Position numbers and translations under genes: made by a program
Notes under the pieces: generated by a model
The model's input: only the letters and a program-made list of their open reading frames with translations
What the model was told of the DNA's origin: nothing
Databases searched by the model: none
Assembly (NCBI GenBank): GCA_022865865.1
Contig: JALHTN010000275.1
Span: 1 to 11,239, forward strand
Reading direction: 5' to 3'
DNA from: Anaerolineales bacterium
GTDB lineage: Bacteria; Chloroflexota; Anaerolineae; Anaerolineales; UBA4823
Length of the DNA: 11,239 nt
In this document: positions 1 through 7,263 of the stretch, piece after piece
Numbering within the stretch: position 1 is the first letter of the stretch
Layout of the letters: each line of letters begins with the position of its first letter

Positions 1-1319
1 AATTGCCAATGATGCTGAATAAAACAAGTAGTGCAGATAGATCTAAACGTGCAAACGAATTACTGGGAATTGTTGGCTTGGCTAATAGATCAGATTTTCG
101 TCCAAACCAGCTTTCTGGTGGTCAGCAGCAGCGCGTAGCTATTGCCGTAGCTCTTGCGAACAATCCACCTCTGCTGTTGGGTGATGAAATGACAGGCCAA
201 ATAGATTCCCAATCTGCTGCAGAAGTATTTGCAACCCTGCATAGGGTGCACGAGGCATTCAATACAACAATAATCCTGGTCACCCATGATCCCCTGGTTT
301 CAGGTTTAGTCGATCGAGTGATTGCGATTCGCGATGGTCGTACCAGCACCGAGATTCGCCGTCACAGGGACGAGCTCAGCGGTGATGTAGATGAAGAGGA
401 ATGGGTAATCCTCGACCAGGCAGGTCGACTTCAATTACCTAAATCATATGTTGATTCCCTTGCGCTGAAAGAACGCGTAAAAGTAAGGCTAGAAGATGAT
501 CATGTCACAGTTTGGCCGCAGCATAAAGTTGAGGAATTTATTAAGCTGGGTGCACCTGAAATCGCTCATTTTAAACCAGCCTACAGAACCCCTATCACTA
601 CAAACGGGAATACACTCAAAGTTGAAAATGTATCTCGGGAATTTGATCTCGGCAGTGAAAAAATATCTGCACTAAAGGATGTATCCTTCGAGGTTAAAGC
701 TGGGAGGCTTGTATTAATTAGAGGTCGATCAGGTTGTGGAAAAACAACATTATTAAATATAATTGCCGCTCTGGATCAGCCGACTCAAGGTGATATCATC
801 GTTGGTGAGAGCTCTATCGGACAAATGAGTGAAAGTGAGATTATTCAGTATCGAAGGAGGCAAATCAGCTTTATCTTTCAAACTTTTGGATTGCTTCCCT
901 TCCTCACTGTTGAAGAGAATGTCGAAATTCCTCTTCGCTTAGTGAAAACTCCACGGGAAGAACGCAATGCCAGAGTTGCTGAAGTCCTAAAATTGGTCTC
1001 ATTAGACCACCGTGCTAAACATCGCACTTATGAGCTCTCCGGCGGAGAACAACAAAGGGTTGCAATATCTCGTGCTCTCGTGAACCGCCCTTCTCTACTC
1101 TTAGCAGACGAACCGACTGGACAATTGGATAGTAATACTGGTGCAACCATAATTCGTTTACTTCATGAAATTGCAGACCAATTCGGAGTCACTGTTATCG
1201 TCGCAAGCCATGATCCAAACGTGGTTCAATATGCTGATACTATTATCGAGCTGAAAGATGGTCAAATAATCAATCTACTTGATCAAACAGATGTGAGTCA
1301 TGCTGATGATGTCAATTGA
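1..1319 (+). CDS. Tandem ABC-transporter ATPase with AbrB-like linker domain (5' end cut off)
   Basis: The cytoplasmic ATPase of the transporter whose permeases follow; it would hydrolyse ATP to drive transport. The reading frame is open to the window edge, so the start and the Walker A and Q-loop of the first domain lie upstream. Numbering from base 3: domain 1 keeps the signature LSGGQ (37-41), Walker B with D61-E62 and the switch histidine H95. Residues about 133-173 look like a swapped-hairpin AbrB/SpoVT domain (pattern [12 protein letters not shown]). Domain 2 is complete: Walker [10 protein letters not shown] (241-249), Q-loop Q293, signature LSGGE (345), Walker B D369-E370, H403. The DEPTGQLD form and the Q-loop surroundings resemble MacB/LolD-type ATPases rather than DppD/DppF. 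In domain 1 the DEPTG proline is replaced by methionine (DEMTG), with both acidic residues retained. The permease genes follow after an 81-base gap. ATPase identity is sure; the linker domain call is by pattern only. Confidence 0.93.
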   Translation, partial: LPMMLNKTSSADRSKRANELLGIVGLANRSDFRPNQLSGGQQQRVAIAVALANNPPLLLGDEMTGQIDSQSAAEVFATLHRVHEAFNTTIILVTHDPLVSGLVDRVIAIRDGRTSTEIRRHRDELSGDVDEEEWVILDQAGRLQLPKSYVDSLALKERVKVRLEDDHVTVWPQHKVEEFIKLGAPEIAHFKPAYRTPITTNGNTLKVENVSREFDLGSEKISALKDVSFEVKAGRLVLIRGRSGCGKTTLLNIIAALDQPTQGDIIVGESSIGQMSESEIIQYRRRQISFIFQTFGLLPFLTVEENVEIPLRLVKTPREERNARVAEVLKLVSLDHRAKHRTYELSGGEQQRVAISRALVNRPSLLLADEPTGQLDSNTGATIIRLLHEIADQFGVTVIVASHDPNVVQYADTIIELKDGQIINLLDQTDVSHADDVN

Positions 1320-1400
1320 TTATCAATGGAAATCGATATACATAGAACAAAAAACGCACGCATGATCAGAAACCCATAACTCCAATATACGAGAAGAACT

Positions 1401-2390
1401 ATGGCAAAATTTATCCTTCAGCGCTTACTGATCATACCGCTCCTGCTTCTGCTGGTTAATTTCCTGGGATATACCTATGCGCACTACGCCCGTCCTATCC
1501 GGGCTGCTAGAACCCCATATGTGCAGGTAGAGGAGGCGGGTCCATTATTTCCAGAATACATCAACTACTTGCAAACTCTGATTAATCTCGATTTCGGTAT
1601 GGAGATAGCAACACCGGATAATGCCCGAGTAAATGAATCAGTCACACTCGGTGGAACACTGGCAAAAGCTACTCTCGCCAGTTTAGGCTTATTAGCAATT
1701 TCCTTGACGATCAGCGTAATTCTTGGACTCTCCTTGGGTTTCAAGGCTACAAAGAATGACCCGCCAGATGTGGCTCGTTGGTTGACGATTTCCTCAACAG
1801 TTGGATTGGCAATGCCCAGCTTCTACATCGGCAGTTTATTAATTATTGGTTTGATTTTCTACATTATATGGCGGGGACCGGACGCAGAAATGCTGTTGCC
1901 CCTGAGTGGATATGGTTGGGATGCCCATCTCATCCTCCCAGTGATAGCTCTGATGGCGAGACCGACTTTTCAGCTTGCGCAGGTTACAGCTGGAGTTCTA
2001 TCCGCTGAGTTGGGAAAGCAATATGTAATTGCAGGTCGCAGCATGGGGCGCACGTGGCGTTCTATTCGCCTCCATTTTGCCCTGAAAAATGTGGTTGCAC
2101 CGGTAATCCTCACTATCGCGGGATTACAACGCTTTTTGGTCGGAGAATTAATCATGATCGAATGGTTATTTCGCTGGCCAGGTTTAGGTCGGCTTTTGGG
2201 TTGGACACTTGTCCCAGCTCAAATGACATCTACTCGAGGTTCACCCCTGTTTCTAAACCCTCCCGTAATGGCGACGGTGTTGACTTTGATTGCTGCCTTA
2301 TTCTTAATTACTGACTTCTTGGCAGCTATCGCAGTGAGATATCTCGATCCACGCGTGGAAGGTCAAGAGACTGAAATTCACAAAACTTAG
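1401..2390 (+). CDS. DppB-type ABC transporter permease
   Basis: A 329-residue inner-membrane permease of the oligopeptide/dipeptide (binding-protein-dependent) family, likely half of the membrane channel together with the next gene product. It has about six hydrophobic spans (near 6-28, 88-115, 128-155, 176-196, 231-258 and 284-308). The coupling EAA-like loop follows YVIAGRSMG (208-216) and continues to about residue 230; it is where the ATPase docks. The DppB hallmark of a short amphipathic stretch ending in a D-F-G motif after the first periplasmic loop is present (LDFGMEI, about 63-69). Length is normal for DppB (about 300-340). The ATG at 1401 is preceded by a weak purine-rich GAGAAG with a 4-base gap. 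The next gene starts only 27 bases after the stop, so the two are almost certainly co-transcribed. The transported substrate cannot be read from the sequence. Confidence 0.9.
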   Translation: MAKFILQRLLIIPLLLLLVNFLGYTYAHYARPIRAARTPYVQVEEAGPLFPEYINYLQTLINLDFGMEIATPDNARVNESVTLGGTLAKATLASLGLLAISLTISVILGLSLGFKATKNDPPDVARWLTISSTVGLAMPSFYIGSLLIIGLIFYIIWRGPDAEMLLPLSGYGWDAHLILPVIALMARPTFQLAQVTAGVLSAELGKQYVIAGRSMGRTWRSIRLHFALKNVVAPVILTIAGLQRFLVGELIMIEWLFRWPGLGRLLGWTLVPAQMTSTRGSPLFLNPPVMATVLTLIAALFLITDFLAAIAVRYLDPRVEGQETEIHKT

Positions 2391-2405
2391 TATTATTTGC
2401 TTTTT

Positions 2406-2409
2406 GGAG
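2406..2409 (+). promoter_or_regulatory. Ribosome binding site deciding a TTG start
   Basis: GGAG followed by 8 bases and then TTG at 2418. It favours this start over the in-frame TTG at 2397, which lies upstream of the site and would put it inside the coding sequence. The first residues then read MDIRTNQTK, a polar cytoplasmic head before span 1, as expected for DppC. Confidence 0.7.
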
Positions 2410-2417
2410 TAATTAAA

Positions 2418-5400
2418 TTGGATATACGAACAAACCAAACCAAAAACCAAATCCAAAGTGAAACCACCCCGCACAGGGCTAAGAATTGGCCTCTTATTGT
2501 TGGGTTGCTCCTGGTTTTGATCATTACGATCTTAGCGATCATCGGTCCCAACATTGCACCGAAAGATCCTGCAGAGGAACACAATATCACCATGATTGAT
2601 GGCACCTGGTATGTGCCGCCTTTTGATATCGGCACCCCGGGTTATCCACTTGGTTCAGATGCCTTTGGCAGGGATCTATTTTCACGTTTGTTGTGGGGAT
2701 TACGTCCTACCATGATTATGGTTGTGGTCGTTGCAACGGTGCGCTTAATATTGGGTGTAATTATCGGATTAACAGCAGGTTGGTTCACTGGTAAAACTGG
2801 TCGCTTTCTTAATGGGCTTATCCAGCTCGCCCTTGCTCTTCCAGTCTTATTGGTCGCCTTGGGGGCCATTGCTATCGTAGGTGTCGAACTTGGCATCTGG
2901 GCCTTCATCATTGGCTTGTCCCTCACGGGATGGGTGGATACCGCCCTTCAAGTGCGTGAACAGACTCGCATCATCAAAGGCCAGGTTTACGTCGAAGCTG
3001 CCAGCGCAATTGGAGCTTCCAATCAGCAGATCCTGTCAAACCATATCCTGAAACAAATTGCGCCAATGCTGTTAATGCTTTTCGCCTTTGAGATCAGCAG
3101 CACTTTAATGCTATCTGCCGGTTTAGGATTCCTTGGATACTACATTGGTGGTGATGTATGGGTTGAAACCGATGATTTCGTCGCCAGGAGAATCAGCGGT
3201 TCCCCAGAATTGGGACAGATGTTAGCTACCTCCTGGGTAACCCTGACTAAACCCTGGGCGATGGTTGTGGTCGGAACGACCGTTTTCCTCACAGTTTTGG
3301 GATTTAATTTGATTGGTGAGGGGTTGCGCCAAAATATGGGTTTCTCAAAAGTTCAGCGGAAGAGTATATTCAGTGAAGCCCAAAATCGTTTTGCATTGTG
3401 GCTTGATAATTATTTATTGCATCCTGTGATTCAATTCTTCCGTATCAAACCGCTGCGTTATGGTCTGACTGCTATAGGAATATTCTTCCTATTAACTCTC
3501 GGCGCATTATTCATGCTGGATTCCGCAAACCAATCGGATATCTCTAAAGTTTTAGCAGGATTTGACCAAAATGATCTAGCGGCTGCAGACGATTCTCAAT
3601 CTAACACACAAGAACAATCCACAGTCTTCCCTGCAGGTGATGCACAGATAGTTTCAATCTCTTATGATCCAAACCTCTCATGGGAAATATATGATCAGGG
3701 CGGTTTTTCTGGCGGGCCTGCATTCTCAACAGATCAAACTCAGCTCTACATTGCTTCTCAAAGTGGAAATGTTTATGCGTTGGATATTGATGGTGTAATC
3801 TTATGGCAAGTGGAATTGCAATCCGGTGGAGTCGGTACACCGGCTGTGGACATAAGCGGAAATTTTTATGTCAGCGATAGAGATGGGGGTTTATATAAAA
3901 TTACTCCTCAAGGGGAAATAATTTGGCGTTTTCAAACAGAAGCGGGAGATAGATCTCAATCTGGACCAGCTATCGGTCCAGACGGAAACATTTTTTATAC
4001 CGTTGGAACTCCAGCAAAAGGTTTTGTGCAATCCGTATCACCATCCGGAGAGGGATTGTGGGCGACCCAGGCAAAAACAAATCTTTTCTTTGAAACTCCA
4101 ATCCCAAGTAACGACGGAAAATATGTATTCCTGAAGAATGATATATTCTCCCCTGAGAATGGGGATTTAGTTGAGCTAGAATACGATCTCGAAGTTAATC
4201 GCTACTTCTCTGGGCAAAATGAAAAAAATTACCTGGTAGCTGGGCAAAAAATCATCCAATGGGAACAGGTTGAAAATGCTATTGAGATGATCGATATTTA
4301 TGAGTGGGATTCATCGAGCTTTAGTGGTATCGGATCTCCTGGCTATGTGGGAGTAAATGAGGATGGAATCTCCTGGCAGCTTTATCCAACGCCGGGAGGA
4401 AATACTCGCACTGTATGGGTTTCCAATGAGGATCAATCACTAGGAATAAGTGAAATTAAGATCAGTGCCGGTACTTTAGTGGACATGCAAAGCGATCTAT
4501 CTGCAATTGTATGTGGTGGTGATCCTTTTAACACTAGTTCAACTGATTGTGCCCTTACCACCCCTGGTTCGGAAGAACCTTTGTGGAAATTTCATCTGGG
4601 AAATTTCGGACCCGTTGTCGGCGGGGCCATACTTGATGGTCGCTATTTTGTTTCGACTGAAGATGGTTATTTATTCGAGATCAATGAGAATCGGCAAGAA
4701 GTGACAGCCTCGAAAGAACCTGAATTAAGTTCTCCTGCTGAAATTGGGCTTCAATGGACTTATGATACCAATATTACGCGCGGAAGTATTCTTGATTTTA
4801 AAAAAGACACACAAGGTAACATATATATTACAACTGGTGACGATAATGTTCACATTCTGAAACCAGATGGCGAATTGGTCAAAATTCTTGAACTGCCTGG
4901 ATCCTCCTTCCAAAGCAGCAACACTGGTCGCAACGCCCCACTATTCATTTTCCCCGAAGTTTTACCTGATGGAACATTAATCTTTATCTCTGAAGATAGT
5001 ATAGCTTATGGTATAGACCCGGATGGGGAGATCCTTTGGGAGCAGACTCTGCAGGTCGATCCAGCAGAACCTGCTCTGCATGATGATAAAGGAAATTTGT
5101 ATCTGATAGATGCTGAGGGCGGAGTGAATTCTTTTGATAGAAATGGGCTGAAATGGCGCTTCCAATCTGAAGCCGCAAATATTCCAGCGCATGGACTAGC
5201 TCTAGGCCCCGAAGGTAATATTTATTATGTGGTGACCAACTACAGTAAAGGCTTTATCCAGGCGGTTTCTCATGATGGTGAGCCCCTGTGGGTAGTCCAA
5301 GCCACGACTCGAGATTTCTACGATGATCTTCATATCAGCAATGATGGCAAGTATATATCTCTGGCTGGAAACCTCGTCTCAACAGATACTGGAGAGATGA

Positions 5401-5942
5401 TCGAATATCAATCAGCGGGTAATGTTGATGAATTCATATTTTCGGACAACGGTCAGAACTTCTTACGTTCTTTGCATACGGTCAGTGAATGGCGAATTGG
5501 TCCATCAGGGTTTGAAGTATTGAGTAATGGGATTGTTAGTGAGGAAGATACTACCTTAAGGCCACCTCTTGCATCTTCGGCAGACTCTAACGGTATTGTA
5601 TGGCTGTACTATCCAGAAAAATATACTGGTGGTGGGATTATTATCGTCTGGATGGCTCCAGATGGTGAGCTCCTGGGAAATCACCTCTACGATAGAAATT
5701 TCTATACTATCGTTTCAGCTGATATGGAAAGGTCCATCCTCACAGATTGCCGGTGGTTTGAGGAATCTCAATCCTTGGATTGCAATGCGTATACACCAAC
5801 TTCTGACGATCCGATTTGGAGCGTCAATCTTAAGGATATCCCCTCATATGATGGCGGTTTCATTGATGGTAACCACTTGTATTTGTTTGGTGAGGAGAAT
5901 GAATTGTTCGTTGTGTTTCTCGGAGAACCAACCATGCCATGA
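2418..5942 (+). CDS. DppC-type ABC permease fused to a tethered double PQQ-like beta-propeller
   Basis: A 1174-residue fusion, about four times the length of a normal DppC. Residues 24-303 form a six-span DppC-like permease with an EAA loop (YVEAASAIGAS, from 191). A basic, presumably cytoplasmic linker (304-345) leads to a seventh span (346-371), which should put the rest outside the membrane. After an acidic/polar linker (372-415) come two homologous PQQ-like beta-propellers, about 418-757 and 776-1174, with blade motifs such as YALDIDGVILW, LYKITPQGEIIW and IQAVSHDGEPLW. Matching motifs (WRFQTEA 503, WRFQSEA 913; FVQSVS 536, FIQAVS 946) lie exactly 410 residues apart. The whole protein has only four cysteines, 699/711 and 1111/1122, one pair per propeller at equivalent places, suggesting two extracytoplasmic disulfides. 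TTG at 2418 is preferred over TTG at 2397 because GGAG lies 8 bases upstream of it. The propellers might bind substrate, sense a ligand or contact a partner; none of this is shown. Confidence 0.88.
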   Translation: MDIRTNQTKNQIQSETTPHRAKNWPLIVGLLLVLIITILAIIGPNIAPKDPAEEHNITMIDGTWYVPPFDIGTPGYPLGSDAFGRDLFSRLLWGLRPTMIMVVVVATVRLILGVIIGLTAGWFTGKTGRFLNGLIQLALALPVLLVALGAIAIVGVELGIWAFIIGLSLTGWVDTALQVREQTRIIKGQVYVEAASAIGASNQQILSNHILKQIAPMLLMLFAFEISSTLMLSAGLGFLGYYIGGDVWVETDDFVARRISGSPELGQMLATSWVTLTKPWAMVVVGTTVFLTVLGFNLIGEGLRQNMGFSKVQRKSIFSEAQNRFALWLDNYLLHPVIQFFRIKPLRYGLTAIGIFFLLTLGALFMLDSANQSDISKVLAGFDQNDLAAADDSQSNTQEQSTVFPAGDAQIVSISYDPNLSWEIYDQGGFSGGPAFSTDQTQLYIASQSGNVYALDIDGVILWQVELQSGGVGTPAVDISGNFYVSDRDGGLYKITPQGEIIWRFQTEAGDRSQSGPAIGPDGNIFYTVGTPAKGFVQSVSPSGEGLWATQAKTNLFFETPIPSNDGKYVFLKNDIFSPENGDLVELEYDLEVNRYFSGQNEKNYLVAGQKIIQWEQVENAIEMIDIYEWDSSSFSGIGSPGYVGVNEDGISWQLYPTPGGNTRTVWVSNEDQSLGISEIKISAGTLVDMQSDLSAIVCGGDPFNTSSTDCALTTPGSEEPLWKFHLGNFGPVVGGAILDGRYFVSTEDGYLFEINENRQEVTASKEPELSSPAEIGLQWTYDTNITRGSILDFKKDTQGNIYITTGDDNVHILKPDGELVKILELPGSSFQSSNTGRNAPLFIFPEVLPDGTLIFISEDSIAYGIDPDGEILWEQTLQVDPAEPALHDDKGNLYLIDAEGGVNSFDRNGLKWRFQSEAANIPAHGLALGPEGNIYYVVTNYSKGFIQAVSHDGEPLWVVQATTRDFYDDLHISNDGKYISLAGNLVSTDTGEMIEYQSAGNVDEFIFSDNGQNFLRSLHTVSEWRIGPSGFEVLSNGIVSEEDTTLRPPLASSADSNGIVWLYYPEKYTGGGIIIVWMAPDGELLGNHLYDRNFYTIVSADMERSILTDCRWFEESQSLDCNAYTPTSDDPIWSVNLKDIPSYDGGFIDGNHLYLFGEENELFVVFLGEPTMP

Positions 5943-5977
5943 GGATGATTGACAGATCTCCTGAAATATCTGAATTT

Positions 5978-6020
5978 GCACCTACCTCCATCCAATTTCT
6001 GCAGGTAGGTGCTCTTTTTA
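5978..6020 (+). terminator. Intrinsic terminator of the ABC-transporter operon
   Basis: A perfect 10-bp stem (GCACCTACCT at 5978-5987 with AGGTAGGTGC at 6003-6012) and a 15-base loop, followed at once by a T-rich tract TCTTTTTATTT. It sits 36 bases after the stop of the permease-propeller gene and 11 bases before the -35 of the next gene's promoter, cleanly separating the two units. On the - strand there is no T-run after the stem, so it works in the + direction only. Confidence 0.92.
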
Positions 6021-6030
6021 TTTGATTTAC

Positions 6031-6059
6031 TTGCATTCCTGATGCTTTTCTTTTATAGT
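6031..6059 (+). promoter_or_regulatory. Promoter of the ccrM-like gene, probably leaderless
   Basis: TTGCAT (6031-6036; 3 of 6 to the -35 consensus), a 17-base spacer and TATAGT (6054-6059; 5 of 6 to the -10 consensus). Transcription would start about 7 bases past the -10, at or next to the A of the ATG at 6066. No Shine-Dalgarno sequence is present between the -10 and that ATG, which agrees with a leaderless mRNA. Assignment is by inspection, assuming a housekeeping-type sigma factor. Confidence 0.6.
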
Positions 6060-6065
6060 TTCATT

Positions 6066-7172
6066 ATGGATAATCAAGACGTGAAACCTGATCAAATCAT
6101 TGAAGGGGATTGTATTGATATCCTGAAATCCTTTCCTGATGAGTCGATTGATCTGATATTTGCAGATCCCCCGTACAACTTGCAGCTGAATCAAAAACTT
6201 TGGCGACCGAACCATACGCTTGTGAATGGAGTTAAAGATGATTGGGATCAATTTCCAGATTTTGCCAGCTACGATAATTTCTCCCTTTCTTGGTTGTCAG
6301 AATGTAGACGAGTATTAAAAGACAATGGAACTATCTGGGTGATAGGTAGCTACCATAATATCTTTCGCCTTGGGTATCTGATGCAGGATTTAGGCTTTTG
6401 GTTCTTGAATGATGTCTTGTGGGTTAAAACAAATCCGATGCCTAATTTTCGCGGGGTCAGGTTTACCAATGCACACGAGACCTTAATTTGGGCTTCCAAG
6501 CGGAAAAAAAGTAAATACAAATTTAATTATCATGCCATGAAAAACCTCAACGATGGACGCCAGATGCGCAGTGATTGGCAAATACCTTTATGTACCGGAG
6601 CAGAGAGGCTAAAAATTAATGGCAAAAAAGCGCATTCTACACAAAAACCTGAAGCTCTGCTTTACCGGATCATCATTTCCTCATCAAATCCAGGAGATAT
6701 TATTCTGGATCCGTTTTTTGGTACTGGAACGACAGGTGCTGTAGCCAAGAAATTAGATCGACATTGGATCGGAATCGAACAGAATTCGACCTATGTAAGA
6801 TTAGCTCAAGAACGGCTCGATGCTGTAGAGATCAAAAAAGTAGATCCTGCTCTCTATGATGTCAGTGATAAAAAACGTAACCAAAAGCGAGTCCCATTCG
6901 GAAATCTGATTGAAACCGGGTTGTTAAGCCCTGGTCAATCCCTTTATTTCAATGCTGACAGGAATTGGGAGGCTACCATTAGAGCCGATAGTATGCTAAT
7001 TATTAATGAGTTTATTGGCTCAATCCATCAAACTGCAAAACATATCGCTGACGGTAAACCAAGTAATGGTTGGCAGCATTGGTATTACGAAGACCGTGAT
7101 GGAGATCTAAAACCAATAGATGATCTTCGGTCAATTATTGTTTTTCAAATACCAAATGATGAGGGGAAGTAA
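6066..7172 (+). CDS. ccrM: CcrM-like DNA adenine-N6 methyltransferase (predicted GANTC)
   Basis: A 368-residue beta-class methyltransferase that should transfer methyl groups from S-adenosylmethionine to adenine in GANTC. The catalytic DPPY (34-37) comes first, then a TQKPE motif (192-196), then the AdoMet-binding DPFFGTG (215-221): the beta-class order. Long stretches match what I recall of Caulobacter CcrM, for example DPPYNLQL, IWVIGSYHNIFR, NPMPNF, NAHETLIWASK, MRSDW and IPLCTG. A C-terminal RAMA-type domain (about 276-360; VPFG, GLLSPG, GSIH, NGW), required for DNA binding in CcrM, is present, so the protein is full length (CcrM is about 358 residues). The ATG at 6066 matches the known CcrM N-terminus; a longer frame opening at GTG 6009 begins inside the terminator and would add a hydrophobic, non-homologous head. 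No cognate endonuclease is visible, so it may be a solitary, regulatory methylase. Site specificity is inferred from family. Confidence 0.93.
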   Translation: MDNQDVKPDQIIEGDCIDILKSFPDESIDLIFADPPYNLQLNQKLWRPNHTLVNGVKDDWDQFPDFASYDNFSLSWLSECRRVLKDNGTIWVIGSYHNIFRLGYLMQDLGFWFLNDVLWVKTNPMPNFRGVRFTNAHETLIWASKRKKSKYKFNYHAMKNLNDGRQMRSDWQIPLCTGAERLKINGKKAHSTQKPEALLYRIIISSSNPGDIILDPFFGTGTTGAVAKKLDRHWIGIEQNSTYVRLAQERLDAVEIKKVDPALYDVSDKKRNQKRVPFGNLIETGLLSPGQSLYFNADRNWEATIRADSMLIINEFIGSIHQTAKHIADGKPSNGWQHWYYEDRDGDLKPIDDLRSIIVFQIPNDEGK

Positions 7173-7263
7173 ACTCAGGCCCAATGTGGATTGATTGACA
7201 CTTTTTCAAGTACTGAAAATTGACTGCTAATCTCCATCATCGATATGGACTCCTCTTCTCAAA

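Noticed and set aside
3..5. TTG at the left edge as the start of the ATPase gene
   Set aside because: The translation begins just after where a Q-loop would be, so the gene is cut by the window rather than starting here.
5569..5952. A 127-residue open frame on the + strand inside the propeller region
   Set aside because: Overlaps the second propeller in another frame; its composition is that of a frame shadow.
6009..6065. Upstream GTG/ATG starts (6009, 6042) for the methylase
   Set aside because: GTG 6009 lies inside the terminator stem; the added residues are hydrophobic and absent from CcrM proteins; the promoter lies downstream of 6009.
7195..7200. Perfect TTGACA as the -35 of a NERD-gene promoter
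   Set aside because: No acceptable -10 at 16-18 bases. A second TTGACT (7220-7225) has only a poor -10 (GATATG or TATGGA), so no promoter is called.
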